The notes under the pieces: model-generated
What the model was told of the DNA's origin: nothing
The model's input: the letters and a program-made list of their open reading frames with translations, nothing else
Databases searched by the model: none
Program-made: the position numbers and the translations under genes
Shown here: piece by piece, positions 18,393 through 26,848 of the stretch
Layout: each line of letters begins with the position of its first letter
Position numbering within the stretch: position 1 is the first letter of the stretch
DNA from: Gammaproteobacteria bacterium
GTDB taxonomy: Bacteria > Pseudomonadota > Gammaproteobacteria > Pseudomonadales > Azotimanducaceae
Direction of reading: 5' to 3'
DNA length: 64,000 nt
NCBI GenBank assembly: GCA_003247835.1
Contig: QJYB01000071.1
Location: 1-64,000 of the forward strand

Positions 18393-19007
18393 GTGGCTAT
18401 CCGGCTGATTGTGGGCCTGGGCAACCCGGGCCCACGTTATGCGGATACGAGGCACAACGTCGGCGTCTGGTTCGTCGAGCGCCTGGCGCGTCGTTTCGGT
18501 GTGCGCATGGCCGGCGAGAACCGTTTCAAGGGCGACGTGGGCCGTGGAGATATCTTTGGCCACGATGTCAGGCTGCTGCTGCCCCGTACCTTCATGAACC
18601 TCTCTGGTGAATCCGTCGGCGCGCTGGCCCGCTTCTACCGGATCGAGCCGGAGGAGATTCTCGTTGCCTACGACGAGATGGCCTTCGAGCCCGGTGTGAT
18701 CCGCCTGAAGACGGCGGGTGGGGCCAACGGCCACAACGGCATTCAGAGCGTGATCGAGGGGCTCGCCAACAACGCCGGCTTTCACCGACTGCGGATCGGC
18801 GTCGGTCATCCGGGTGACAGGGACCGGGTTACGGCTTACCTGACATCGACGACCACGCCAGCGGCGGAACGCGAGCGTATCGAGACGGCACTGGAGATTC
18901 CAGACGCCGTGCTGAAAGACCTGCTCGACGGCCGCCTGCAGAAGGTGATGAACTGGCTGCACGCGCCACCTGCGGAAGATCCGTCGGCGGAAACGGGAGA
19001 CGACTGA
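18393..19007 (+). CDS. pth: Peptidyl-tRNA hydrolase
   Basis: Pth hydrolyses peptidyl-tRNA released from stalled ribosomes, recycling tRNA. The 204-residue protein begins [20 protein letters not shown], where the histidine ending this run is the catalytic base. FMNLSGESV and the substrate-binding [15 protein letters not shown] and [11 protein letters not shown] follow. The start is GTG 18393, 18 bases after rplY. The stop codon abuts the ychF start directly, so the pair is co-translated as in E. coli. Confidence 0.96.
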   Translation: MAIRLIVGLGNPGPRYADTRHNVGVWFVERLARRFGVRMAGENRFKGDVGRGDIFGHDVRLLLPRTFMNLSGESVGALARFYRIEPEEILVAYDEMAFEPGVIRLKTAGGANGHNGIQSVIEGLANNAGFHRLRIGVGHPGDRDRVTAYLTSTTTPAAERERIETALEIPDAVLKDLLDGRLQKVMNWLHAPPAEDPSAETGDD

Positions 19008-20099
19008 GTGGGATTCAGATGCGGTATCGTCGGACTGCCGAACGTCGGAAAGTCGACCCTGTTCAATGCGCTCACTCGGGCGGGCATCTCCGCGGAGAAT
19101 TTCCCGTTCTGCACCATCGATCCCAATACAGGCGTCGTTCCGGTGCCCGATCCGCGTCTGGAACAGGTCGCAGAACTGGCCGGTTCGAAGCAGGTCGTGC
19201 CGACGGCCATGGAATTCGTCGACATTGCCGGCCTGGTTGCCGGCGCTTCCAAGGGTGAAGGTCTCGGCAATCAGTTTCTCGCCCACATCCGCGAAACGGA
19301 CGCCGTGGCGCACGTGGTGCGGTGTTTCGAGGACGACAACGTCGTTCACGTCTCCGGCAAGGTGTCACCCGTGGACGACATCGAGATCATCAACACGGAG
19401 CTGGCGCTTGCGGACATGGAAACCGTCGACCGGGCGGTGGACCGCACCCGCAGGATGGCCAACGCCGGTGACAAGGAAGCGAAAACGCTGCTCGACGTGC
19501 TGCAGCGGGCCCACGATGGTCTGGCGGAAGGCAGGCCGGTTCGGGCGCTGGATTTCACACCCGACCAGCTCAAACTGCTGCGCAGCTACCACCTGATCAC
19601 CGCCAAGCCCGTGCTCTACATTGCCAACGTGGCGGAGGACGGATTCGAGAACAACCCGATGCTGGATGCCGTCGTCGAGCTCGCCGCGGCTGAAGGCTCT
19701 GAGGTAGTACCCATCTGCAACAAGATCGAAGCGGAGATCTCGGAGCTTGCGGACGAAGAGCGGGCGGAGTTCCTGGAAGCGCTCGGGATCGAGGAGCCGG
19801 GCCTCAACCGGGTGATCCGCGCCGGTTACCGGCTGCTTGGGCTTCACCATTACTTCACCGCAGGGCCGAAGGAAGCCCGTGCCTGGACGGTACCGGTGGG
19901 TACCAGGGCACCCCAGGCTGCCGGCGTCATTCATACCGACTTCGAGAAGGGATTCATCCGTGCGGAGGTCATTTCCTTCGAGGACTACATCGCCTGCAAA
20001 GGCGAGCAGGGTGCCAAGGACGCCGGAAAGTGGCGGCTGGAGGGAAAGGACTACGTGGTCCAGGACGGTGACGTGATTCTGTTCCGGTTCAACGTCTGA
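19008..20099 (+). CDS. ychF: Redox-regulated ATPase YchF (OLA1 family)
   Basis: YchF is an Obg-related P-loop protein that prefers ATP over GTP, binds ribosomes and is linked to stress and translation control. The 363-residue protein carries [17 protein letters not shown] at the N-terminus and [20 protein letters not shown] as the switch II/G3 region. In place of NKxD at G4 it has IANVAEDG, the change that gives adenine preference. The C-terminal TGS domain is visible from [17 protein letters not shown] to [12 protein letters not shown]. It starts with GTG immediately after the pth stop. Confidence 0.96.
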   Translation: MGFRCGIVGLPNVGKSTLFNALTRAGISAENFPFCTIDPNTGVVPVPDPRLEQVAELAGSKQVVPTAMEFVDIAGLVAGASKGEGLGNQFLAHIRETDAVAHVVRCFEDDNVVHVSGKVSPVDDIEIINTELALADMETVDRAVDRTRRMANAGDKEAKTLLDVLQRAHDGLAEGRPVRALDFTPDQLKLLRSYHLITAKPVLYIANVAEDGFENNPMLDAVVELAAAEGSEVVPICNKIEAEISELADEERAEFLEALGIEEPGLNRVIRAGYRLLGLHHYFTAGPKEARAWTVPVGTRAPQAAGVIHTDFEKGFIRAEVISFEDYIACKGEQGAKDAGKWRLEGKDYVVQDGDVILFRFNV

Positions 20100-20120
20100 G
20101 AGCGAAGATCGTGACGACGT

Positions 20121-20678
20121 TCAGCGTTCTGCAAGCGCAGGCTCGAAGTACTCCGTGACCAGGATCCGGCTGCCGGAGCGGTCCCAGCGCCGGCCGTGGC
20201 ACCGGTGGCCCCAGACACAGGCCCGGCCGATCCGCCGCCCCTCGAGCTCGATGAGGGGTATCGGTGCGGTCAGTCGCCGCCAGTCCTGATCCTGGAAGAG
20301 CACCTCCGCGAGCGGCCGGTTGGACAGCCGTCGCAGGACTTCCACGGCGGGGTCGTCCAGCAGGCTCAGCGTCCGGGCTCCGAGCACGGGCCTTCCCCGG
20401 ACAGACAGGGTTACCTCGCGTACGTAGGACCTGGGCAGCGGCGTTCGCAGCAGACGCGCTTCCCAGCGGGCGAGGCTGCCGGGTCCTTCACGGGTCGGTG
20501 TGACCTGGGGTGTCTCACCGAGCCGCTCGCCCAGGGTCCGCGTCATGGAGCCTGTCAGCTCGACCCACGGCCGGTAGACGGATGCGCCGCCCGCCGGGGC
20601 CGGTAGCGGGTGGACGAGTTGAGGATTGAACGGTCTGCCGGTGCAGCCGAAACGGCGGGAATTCTCTGTGTTTGACAT
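20121..20678 (-). CDS. ubiC: Chorismate pyruvate-lyase
   Basis: UbiC splits chorismate into 4-hydroxybenzoate and pyruvate, the first step of ubiquinone synthesis in gammaproteobacteria. The 185-residue product has the family segments LTGSMTRTLGERLG, YVREVTLSVRGRPVLGARTL and GRACVWGHRCHGRRW, ending with the active-site glutamate in LVTEYFEPAL. The N-terminal 25 residues are less conserved, so the ATG at 20678 may be slightly too far upstream. ubiA, the usual partner, is not adjacent. The gene is convergent with ychF and divergent from tRNA-Met. Confidence 0.88.
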   Translation of the reverse strand: MSNTENSRRFGCTGRPFNPQLVHPLPAPAGGASVYRPWVELTGSMTRTLGERLGETPQVTPTREGPGSLARWEARLLRTPLPRSYVREVTLSVRGRPVLGARTLSLLDDPAVEVLRRLSNRPLAEVLFQDQDWRRLTAPIPLIELEGRRIGRACVWGHRCHGRRWDRSGSRILVTEYFEPALAER

Positions 20679-20752
20679 CTACCGGAGGGTGCCCGAAAAT
20701 CGCCGCCCCGTGAAAAAGGGCGCCACTGTAGCGGCAGCGGTGATTCCGGACA

Positions 20753-20778
20753 ACTCACGGACAGTACTCACGGAAAGT
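20753..20778. repeat. Tandem 13-bp repeat upstream of tRNA-Met
   Basis: ACTCACGGACAGT at 20753-20765 is followed directly by ACTCACGGAAAGT at 20766-20778, identical at 12 of 13 positions. It lies in the gap between ubiC and tRNA-Met and ends 11 bases before the mature tRNA 5' end. It may be a chance duplication within the promoter or leader. Confidence 0.7.
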
Positions 20779-20789
20779 GAAGACACAAG

Positions 20790-20866
20790 GGCTACGTAGC
20801 TCAGTTGGTTAGAGCACAGCATTCATAATGCTGGGGTCGGTGGTTCGAGCCCACCCGTAGCTACCA
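20790..20866 (+). tRNA. tRNA-Met (anticodon CAT, elongator type)
   Basis: The 77-base gene closely resembles the E. coli elongator tRNA-Met, starting GGCTACGTAGCTCAGTTGG. The acceptor pairs with CGTAGCT (one G-U pair at the first position). The anticodon loop is TTCATAA with CAT, and the T-arm has GGTTCGAGCCC. Discriminator A and an encoded CCA end it at 20866. A tRNA-Ile with lysidine would also be encoded as CAT, but the acceptor and D-arm favour elongator Met. Confidence 0.92.
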
Positions 20867-20892
20867 TTCTCTGCTCACCACAGACCGCTCCG

Positions 20893-21629
20893 TCAACCTG
20901 CGGTGAGGGTCCGCTGATCGATTGAGGCCGTGTCCAGCTCGTCTTCCACGCGGATACCGGTCAACCCGACCACGCCGTTGACGAGAGTGATCAGCTCTTT
21001 GCGCCATTGTTTCGTCAGTCCGCGGTCCAGCATCAACCTTGAAAAACGAGGGTGCGCTTCAACCCGCTCCACAATGTGCTGCGGGAGCATCCAACGCAGT
21101 ACCGCCCGTATCCGTGGGGCGTCATTAGAGCCGTCGGCGAACTCCGTGAGCGTGTCGAGTCCAGCCTCGAGGTCCTCCATGAGGAACTGGCTCCAGAACC
21201 GGCACGTTGGGTCGAGACCCTGCCGATTGACCAGAAGCTCATACTCCTTCCGTGCGGCGTTGACGCCTGCCTGCCAGTACACGTCGTAGAAGTGTGCATA
21301 GCTGTTGGGCCAGACCTTACCAATCGCGTCCAGATCAACTGCAGCCAGATCGTGCCGACCGATGCGGCTGTATGCCGTCGCCCGGGCCGCCCGAGCGCCC
21401 GGAAAACCGTGCAGCTCTATACGTCGATGCCGGCGACGGAGGACGGGTGAATGCCTATGACTTCTTCACGGGGCATCAGGGCGACGAGGGACTGGACGTG
21501 GCGTTCGTCGTGTTCTGTCCAGACGGACCCGATGGCGATCTGCTTCCATGGACTTCGGATCCGGACCCGCTCCCGAACGAGTAGGGTCCTGCTGGAGCTC
21601 TCGTAATACGGGCGCTCGGGAATTGGCAA
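20893..21629 (-). pseudogene. Probable degraded TPR-type protein gene (frameshifted, no clear start)
   Basis: The frame 20893-21465 on the minus strand has no start codon at its open end. It reads as a C-terminal part with a TPR-like unit (ARATAYSRIGRHDLAAVDLD) and the ending HPRFSRLMLDRGLTKQWRKE, typical of the C-terminus of TPR-containing regulators. A second minus frame, 21417-21629, reads VRIRSPWKQIAIGSVWTEHD and stops exactly where the first begins to look coding. A single frameshift near 21418 would join them. No intact N-terminal domain can be found upstream as far as the monooxygenase gene. I infer a decaying gene; the identity is tentative. The rest of the gap up to 21775 holds no feature I can support. 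Confidence 0.45.
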
Positions 21630-21775
21630 ATGAAGTGGGCGCTCCGGATGGGGCGACCTTTCCTATCGTGCGGCCAATGACAGCGGGAGGTTGAAGCTGT
21701 CAGGGCGTAGATCTGATCTGCCTCGGCCCTGTTCCTTCGGTAGACTGACTTTCTCGTCAATCGCCGGAGGCGGAC

Positions 21776-23140
21776 GTGCGCACCGATTCGCATGCCAGCG
21801 ACACAGGGATCCTGCTCAACGCGTTCGCCATGAACTGCGTGGCGCACCAGTCGAGCGGGCTGTGGCGCCATCCCCGTGACCGCTCCGGCGACTACTGTCG
21901 TCTCGATCACTGGCTGGGGCTGGCGAGGACCCTGGAGCGGGGACTGTTCGACGGGGTCTTTCTCGCCGACGTCACCGGTGTGTACGACGTCTACCAGGGC
22001 GGGCCGGATGCCGCCATCCGGGCCGCCATGCAGATTCCCACCAACGATCCGTATTTATTGGTGCCCGCTATGGCCGCCGTCACGGAGCACCTCGGTTTCG
22101 GTGTCACTGGCTCCATTCCCTACGAACCGCCCTATGCATTCGCCCGGCGTATGTCCACGCTGGATCATCTGACCGCCGGTCGCATCGCCTGGAACGTAGT
22201 CACCGGCTATCTAGACAGCGCGGCACGTGGCATCGGCAAATCGCGGCAGACGGAGCACGATACGCGCTATGAAATCGCCACGGACTACATGAACCTGATG
22301 TACAAGCTGTGGGAGGGGAGCTGGGAGGACGGGGCGGTGGTCCGCGACCGATCTGCGGGTATCTATGCGGATCCAACGCGTGTGCACGAGATCGTGCACC
22401 ATGGTCCGTACTTCGACCTCGAGGCGATCCATCTGTGCGAACCGTCGCCGCAACGATCCCCCGTGATTTTCCAGGCCGGCAGCTCGCCGAAGGGGCAGGC
22501 ATTCGCAGCGGCGCACGCGGAGTGTGTGTTCATCGGTGCGCCGGACGCAACGATCGTGCGCAGTCTTCGCGACCAGGCGGAAGCTTTTGGCCGCAGTGGC
22601 AGCGATCTGAAGATCTTCGCGCTGGTCGCGGTTGTGGTCGACGAAACCGATGCCGCAGCAAAGGCTCTGCTCGAAGACTACGGCCGTTATGCGCTGCCGG
22701 AAGGTGCGCTGGCGCTCATGTCGGGCTGGACCGGGGTGGATCTGTCCCGGTTCGGGATGGACGAACGGGTGGAAAACGTGTCGAGCCAGGCGATACAGAG
22801 CGCCATGTCGTCCATCGGCAGCAGAACGGTTCGCGAGTGGGGACGGTCTCTGTCCGTGGGCGGTGCGGCCCGGGTAGTCGCCGGCGCTCCGGACACAGTG
22901 GCCGATCAGCTCGAAGGCTGGGTGCAGGAGACCGGCGTGGACGGCTTCAATCTGGCGTACACCGTGCTGCCGGAATGCTTCGAAGCCTTTGTCGATCTCG
23001 TCGTACCGGAGCTGCAGAAGCGGGGTGCTTACCGGAGGGCATACGAAGCTGGCACGTTGCGTCGCAAGCTCTTCGGCCGGGGGGATCGCCTGCCTGCTGA
23101 CCATCCGGCCGCCCGTTATCGAGCGGGCGGCGCAGGATGA
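21776..23140 (+). CDS. FMN-dependent monooxygenase, NtaA/SnaA/DszA (LLM) family
   Basis: This is a luciferase-like TIM-barrel flavin monooxygenase of the NtaA/SnaA/DszA/SoxA family, whose members use FMNH2 from a separate reductase to oxidise substrates such as nitrilotriacetate, dibenzothiophene sulfone or pristinamycin. The 454 residues include AFARRMSTLDHLTAGRIAWN followed by VVTGY, the strong family signature, and QRSPVIFQAGSSPKGQAFAA. GGAGG lies five bases before the GTG start at 21776. It is a single gene flanked by a degraded gene and a convergent PRPP-synthetase-like gene. A candidate flavin reductase occurs only at 52870, so the reducing partner and substrate are unknown. Confidence 0.9.
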   Translation: MRTDSHASDTGILLNAFAMNCVAHQSSGLWRHPRDRSGDYCRLDHWLGLARTLERGLFDGVFLADVTGVYDVYQGGPDAAIRAAMQIPTNDPYLLVPAMAAVTEHLGFGVTGSIPYEPPYAFARRMSTLDHLTAGRIAWNVVTGYLDSAARGIGKSRQTEHDTRYEIATDYMNLMYKLWEGSWEDGAVVRDRSAGIYADPTRVHEIVHHGPYFDLEAIHLCEPSPQRSPVIFQAGSSPKGQAFAAAHAECVFIGAPDATIVRSLRDQAEAFGRSGSDLKIFALVAVVVDETDAAAKALLEDYGRYALPEGALALMSGWTGVDLSRFGMDERVENVSSQAIQSAMSSIGSRTVREWGRSLSVGGAARVVAGAPDTVADQLEGWVQETGVDGFNLAYTVLPECFEAFVDLVVPELQKRGAYRRAYEAGTLRRKLFGRGDRLPADHPAARYRAGGAG

Positions 23141-23165
23141 ACGTGTTGTCTGACGGTCTCGAAGT

Positions 23166-24383
23166 TCAGAAGAGCTGTTCCTGCCTGAGCGAACGCAGCT
23201 GATCGCTGGAATAGATCTTGCGGATGAAGCGCGGGTTCTTGGACGACATCTCGATCTGGTAGAGGCTGTCGTCGGGCTGGTGGGGGATGCCGAGGATCTG
23301 GCAGAGGTTTTTCGCCAGCCACTTCTCGATCTTGAGCACCACCATCTTCTTCCTGAGCCGGCCCTGTTCGTCCCGGTTCTGGATAGTGGGCAGCGTGTTG
23401 AGTGTCAGGATCTCGTCAATGGCGGTGCTGGCCATCTTCTCCCTACCCTCGTCGCTGGCGTAGAAGTGGGTGACGGCGAATACCAGCCGGCCGGGCCGGA
23501 TCGCCTTCAGGAACTGGCAGGACTTCACGACGGTGGAGCCGGTACGGACCATGTCGTCGAACAGCACCACGTCGTGACCGTCGATCTCCTCGAACGTGGA
23601 CTCGCTCTCGTCGTGCAGCTTGATCCGTACGTCCCGCTCTCCGGAGCGCTCCTTGTCGAGCAGGATGAATTTGGCTTTCGGCAGGTTGAGGCGCCGGAAC
23701 ATCTCTTTCACGAAGTCCCTGGCGCCCTTGTCCGGTGCGCACAGCGCGAGCCCTTCTCCCTCTGGCCCATAGCGGACGATGTTGGACCAGCGCAGGTAGT
23801 CGCAGTAGATGTCGTAGGGAATCAGGTTGTAGAACTGGCCGCCGAAGACCTCGCTGAACATGGACTGCACGGAGTAGGAGTGGTTGTGCACTGTGAGCAC
23901 GCTGTCCACGCCTGCCAGTTTGAGCATCTCCGCGTAGAGCTTGGCGGTGAAGGGCTGCCCGTCGAACTTCTTCAGATCTTCGCGGCTGCGGCTGCCCTGG
24001 ATGTCGCCGAGATCCTGTCGGGGTCCCCGGTCCTGGGCGCTGTAGAAGAGGTCGGGCTCCACCAGCATCACCTGGGCGGCACCGTTCTCCTTGGCCGCAC
24101 GGGCAATGAGCAGGTTGCGCATGGCCAGGTTCTGGCGGCTGACCACGCGGCTCGTGGTGCTGACGATGATCACCCGCATTCCCTCGAGCTTGCTGCCGAT
24201 GCGGGTGAAGTCTTCCTCGTCGGAGATGAATCGCGGGCAGAACTCCGAGTTTGCGAAGTTCTTCATGCTGATGAGGTCTGCGATGTCCTCAGTCTGGCCG
24301 ACCGAGAAGGCCACGTCGATGGCAAACGGATCGTCTGAAGAGTTGCCGACCACGATGACGTCGGACGGTTTTAGGTTGCGCAC
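23166..24383 (-). CDS. Divergent PRPP-synthetase-like protein (second prs homologue)
   Basis: This 405-residue protein aligns by eye with the PRPP synthetase at 16699 but is about 90 residues longer. FISDEED (52-58) stands for the ATP-site FSDGE, YSAQDR for YARQDR, and TVHNHSYSVQSMF for [13 protein letters not shown] with the metal-ligand histidine kept (H168). LDKERSGER retains the catalytic Lys and Arg of the flexible loop, and the PRPP loop is FDDMVRTGSTV at 275-285. Insertions occur after the QDR segment and near the C-terminus. It may make PRPP or use a related sugar phosphate. Start GTG 24383; the gene is monocistronic and divergent from a GST. Confidence 0.85.
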   Translation of the reverse strand: MRNLKPSDVIVVGNSSDDPFAIDVAFSVGQTEDIADLISMKNFANSEFCPRFISDEEDFTRIGSKLEGMRVIIVSTTSRVVSRQNLAMRNLLIARAAKENGAAQVMLVEPDLFYSAQDRGPRQDLGDIQGSRSREDLKKFDGQPFTAKLYAEMLKLAGVDSVLTVHNHSYSVQSMFSEVFGGQFYNLIPYDIYCDYLRWSNIVRYGPEGEGLALCAPDKGARDFVKEMFRRLNLPKAKFILLDKERSGERDVRIKLHDESESTFEEIDGHDVVLFDDMVRTGSTVVKSCQFLKAIRPGRLVFAVTHFYASDEGREKMASTAIDEILTLNTLPTIQNRDEQGRLRKKMVVLKIEKWLAKNLCQILGIPHQPDDSLYQIEMSSKNPRFIRKIYSSDQLRSLRQEQLF

Positions 24384-24462
24384 TGAAGCTCTGGCCTGCC
24401 CCTTCGAGGCCCCATGTTAGTCCCGAAGTCGCAACGGCTCCAGAACAGATTGTGTTTGCCTG

Positions 24463-24476
24463 CCACGACGTCGTGG
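24463..24476. promoter_or_regulatory. 14-bp perfect palindrome in a divergent intergenic region (possible operator)
   Basis: CCACGACGTCGTGG is a perfect palindrome roughly midway between the divergent starts of the PRPP-synthetase-like gene (24383) and the GST gene (24540). Its position would suit a regulator binding site. No cognate regulator gene is nearby, and a single site of this length in GC-rich DNA can arise by chance. Confidence 0.35.
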
Positions 24477-24539
24477 TCAACACCGTGCCCGCGCGGCTAA
24501 GCTCGGCGGAATGCAACGTTTCAACGGAAGGAGGCGTCG

Positions 24540-25118
24540 ATGAAGGTCTATGGTGACAGGATTTCAGGCAACTGCTTGAAGGTGCAGTACACGGCCGATT
24601 ATCTGGGGCTGGACTACGAGTGGGTGCCGACGGACATCATGGCGGGTGAGACGCGCACACCCGAGTATCTGGCCATGAACCCGGCCGGACAGGTGCCGCT
24701 GCTGGTCCTGGAGGATGGCCGCGCGCTGGCCCAGTCGAACGCCATCATCGGCTTCCTTGCGCGGGACAGTGACCTGCTGCCGCGGGATCCTTTCGACCGC
24801 GCCAAGGTCTACGAGTGGCTGTTCTGGGAACAGTACAGCCACGAGCCCTACGTGGCCGTCTGCCGCTTTGTCATGGTGTATCAGGGCAGGTCGAAGGCGG
24901 AGCGCGAGTCCTGGCGGGTGGAGCGTGGTGAGGGTGCGCTGGACCTCATGGAAGACTGGCTCGAAGGCCGGGACTGGCTGGTGGGCACCACCTTCACCAT
25001 TGCGGACATCGCACTGCTGGCCTACACGCGTCTCGCGCACGAGGGCGGGTTCGATCTGGGCGGGCGGCCGGCGGTGCGGCACTGGATCGGTCGCTGCGAG
25101 TCCGTGCTCGGCATCTGA
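24540..25118 (+). CDS. Glutathione S-transferase family protein
   Basis: This 192-residue protein has the two-domain GST layout. The N-terminal thioredoxin-like domain contains YGDRISGNCLKVQYTADYLG and the glutathione-contacting NPAGQVPLLVLEDG...LAQSNAII. The all-helical C-terminal domain has FTIADIALLAYTRLAHEGGF, the N-capping-box region. The serine in RISGNCLK is at the usual catalytic Ser/Cys position of bacterial GSTs. GGAGG lies upstream of ATG 24540. The substrate is unknown. It is convergent with the DUF4124 gene. Confidence 0.88.
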   Translation: MKVYGDRISGNCLKVQYTADYLGLDYEWVPTDIMAGETRTPEYLAMNPAGQVPLLVLEDGRALAQSNAIIGFLARDSDLLPRDPFDRAKVYEWLFWEQYSHEPYVAVCRFVMVYQGRSKAERESWRVERGEGALDLMEDWLEGRDWLVGTTFTIADIALLAYTRLAHEGGFDLGGRPAVRHWIGRCESVLGI

Positions 25119-25132
25119 AGCCGTCCGAGGGG

Positions 25133-25756
25133 TCAGTGCTTCCCCACCTCGGAGTCGAAGGCTTCGATCTCGCGCTCGACCGCCTTCGGATCGCTGCAGT
25201 GGTGCAGCACGGCAGCGCGGGCCCGGGAGATCGCGGCAGTCCTGTCATCGGCGTCCAGCCACTGCCTTTCGCCGCGATAGGTATCTCCCCGCCAGGCTGC
25301 CCGGTACTGCCCTTCGTCGTCCCGGTAGACCGGCACCGCCGCATAGAGCACAGCGAGCTGCTGGCGGGCATCCGCGCAGGGGCCGATGTGCTCGATGGGC
25401 AGTATCTGGGCATCCTGATCGTGGAAAGGATCGGATTTACCGTCCTCTCCCGCGCTGGTGATGGCTGGCGCTTGATCTTCGTCCGACGGGGTGAGAGAGA
25501 TCCTCTGGGCAGGAATCCCCACTGGCTCGAAATCCGTGTACTGCACCCGACCTTCGCCATCGATCCAGCGGTAGTACGCCTCGGCCGGTCCTTCTGCCGC
25601 ACCGGCGTCCGCTTCGGCCGTCAGCGTGACTACCTCCTCGGCCATGGCCGGCACGAGGGCACCGGGCAGGCAGAGGCAGAACGCCACTGCGATCCATTGG
25701 AAGCGGTGGGTCGGGGCGGCGGGCAGGCCGTGTGGCTGCCTTAGGCGTGAATTCAT
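25133..25756 (-). CDS. DUF4124 domain-containing exported protein
   Basis: This 207-residue protein is probably exported. It has a hydrophobic stretch FQWIAVAFCLCLPGALVP followed by AMAEE as a likely cleavage site after a rather long basic n-region. The mature N-terminus carries YYRWIDGEGRVQYTDFEP, the DUF4124 pattern found in many gammaproteobacterial envelope proteins of unknown function. The rest has a conserved-looking CADARQQLAVLYAAVPVYRD and a C-terminal helix with a second cysteine. Alternative starts at 25774 or further upstream only lengthen the n-region. Confidence 0.75.
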   Translation of the reverse strand: MNSRLRQPHGLPAAPTHRFQWIAVAFCLCLPGALVPAMAEEVVTLTAEADAGAAEGPAEAYYRWIDGEGRVQYTDFEPVGIPAQRISLTPSDEDQAPAITSAGEDGKSDPFHDQDAQILPIEHIGPCADARQQLAVLYAAVPVYRDDEGQYRAAWRGDTYRGERQWLDADDRTAAISRARAAVLHHCSDPKAVEREIEAFDSEVGKH

Positions 25757-25839
25757 CAGGTCATTGAGCCTCATTCGTCGGCCAAAGGGTAGCGGCGGCA
25801 GATGAGTAAAAGGTCTCCGAAACGTCAGTCGAACGTTAG

Positions 25840-26019
25840 GGTGCTCTGCTGGGCAGGATCCAGACGGCACAACGGGGCGCTGCCACGTCGCCGGGACTGG
25901 CCGGCTTCGAGGCGTTTCTCGGCTGGGTCATGGCGGCTCAGTTCGAGGACTACAAGCTGGTCGGCATGACGGTCGCGCTGGTTCGGGACGGTGAGCTCGT
26001 GCTGTCCCGGTGTTGCTGA
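25840..26019 (+). pseudogene. Remnant of a serine hydrolase (beta-lactamase class C-like) N-terminus
   Basis: Between the DUF4124 gene and the BI-1 gene a plus-strand frame with no start codon, bounded by a stop at 25837-25839, reads SPGLAGFEAFLGWVMAAQFE followed by DYKLVGMTVALVRDGELVLS. This is the typical N-terminal entry of class C beta-lactamase-like serine hydrolases, where an approach to the SxxK domain follows. It stops at 26017-26019 just where the usual GYG segment should begin, and no SxxK or YxN motif occurs downstream. I infer a truncated, non-functional gene left after a deletion. Confidence 0.6.
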
Positions 26020-26065
26020 CTAATAAATTGACATAATAATTGAAAAGTGTCCGGATTGGTAACAC

Positions 26066-26094
26066 TTGCAATGGCGTTTAGAAACCCCTATACA
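26066..26094 (+). promoter_or_regulatory. Candidate sigma-70 promoter for the BI-1/YccA gene
   Basis: TTGCAA (26066-26071) and TATACA (26089-26094) are separated by 17 bases in a locally AT-rich stretch. The start codon at 26129 is 34 bases after the -10 element. Both hexamers match consensus at four of six positions. Confidence 0.5.
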
Positions 26095-26128
26095 ACGGTT
26101 CGGTTCACTTGGAATGAGAGGTTCTCGT

Positions 26129-26827
26129 ATGGCTGAACACCCCCTGTCGGTAGGCAAACCCGTCCGCGGTAGTGCGGCCCAAGCCCGAACAGCTGCCCGA
26201 CCGGGCGCCGGCGTCGAGATCAACCGGGTGCTGCGCAACACCTATCTGCTGCTCGGCATGACCCTGGCGTTCAGTGCGGCGATGGCGGCGTTCGCCATGG
26301 CCATCGATGCGCCCTACCTGGGTCTCTGGACCCTGCTCGGCTGGGCAGGCCTGCTGTTCCTGGTCTACAAGACGGCGAACAGTGCCTGGGGCATTGCGTC
26401 GGTGTTCGCGTTCACCGGTTTCCTCGGCTTCACCATGGGTCCGGTGATCGAGCTGTTCCTGAAGATGCCGAACGGCGGCCAGATCGTGACGATGGCCCTC
26501 GGCAGCACCGCGGTCGCGTTTGTCGGGTTGTCGGCAATCGCACTGGTTTCCCGCAAGGATTTCAGCTTCATGGGCAACTTCCTGATGGTGGGTGCCCTGG
26601 TGCTGTTCGCGGTGGTGATGCTGAGCTGGTTCCTGGATCTCTCCGCGTTCTATGGCGCCATTGGTGCGGCCGTGGTGCTGCTGATGAGCGGCATGATCCT
26701 CTACCAGACCAGCGCGATCATCCACGGCGGCGAGACCAACTACATTCTGGCCACCACCTCGCTGTACATGTCGCTCTGGAACATGTTCCAGTGGCTGCTG
26801 ATTCTCATCGGCATGGGCGACGACTGA
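26129..26827 (+). CDS. Bax inhibitor-1/YccA family membrane protein
   Basis: This seven-helix integral membrane protein belongs to the BI-1/YccA (TMBIM) family; bacterial members include a pH-sensitive calcium-leak channel and YccA, which modulates FtsH proteolysis. The 232-residue protein has a 35-residue polar N-terminus, then at least seven hydrophobic segments, with the family hallmark GFLGFTMGPVIELFL and the C-terminal TNYILATTSLYMSLWNMF. GAGAGG lies upstream of ATG 26129. It has its own candidate promoter and a strong terminator, so it is a single-gene unit. Confidence 0.92.
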   Translation: MAEHPLSVGKPVRGSAAQARTAARPGAGVEINRVLRNTYLLLGMTLAFSAAMAAFAMAIDAPYLGLWTLLGWAGLLFLVYKTANSAWGIASVFAFTGFLGFTMGPVIELFLKMPNGGQIVTMALGSTAVAFVGLSAIALVSRKDFSFMGNFLMVGALVLFAVVMLSWFLDLSAFYGAIGAAVVLLMSGMILYQTSAIIHGGETNYILATTSLYMSLWNMFQWLLILIGMGDD

Positions 26828-26848
26828 CGAAAGGTCAGAGCGGTGCGA

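Noticed and set aside
17136-19349. Very long minus-strand open frame (737 codons) across prs, rplY and pth
   Set aside because: It runs antisense to three certain genes and has no domain; long antisense frames are expected in GC-rich DNA.
20790-20866. tRNA-Met as an attachment site for an integrated element
   Set aside because: No integrase gene and no repeat of the tRNA 3' end was found downstream in the window.
26028-26033. Perfect TTGACA -35 element before the BI-1 gene
   Set aside because: No acceptable -10 hexamer lies 16-18 bases downstream; the pair at 26066/26089 is better spaced.
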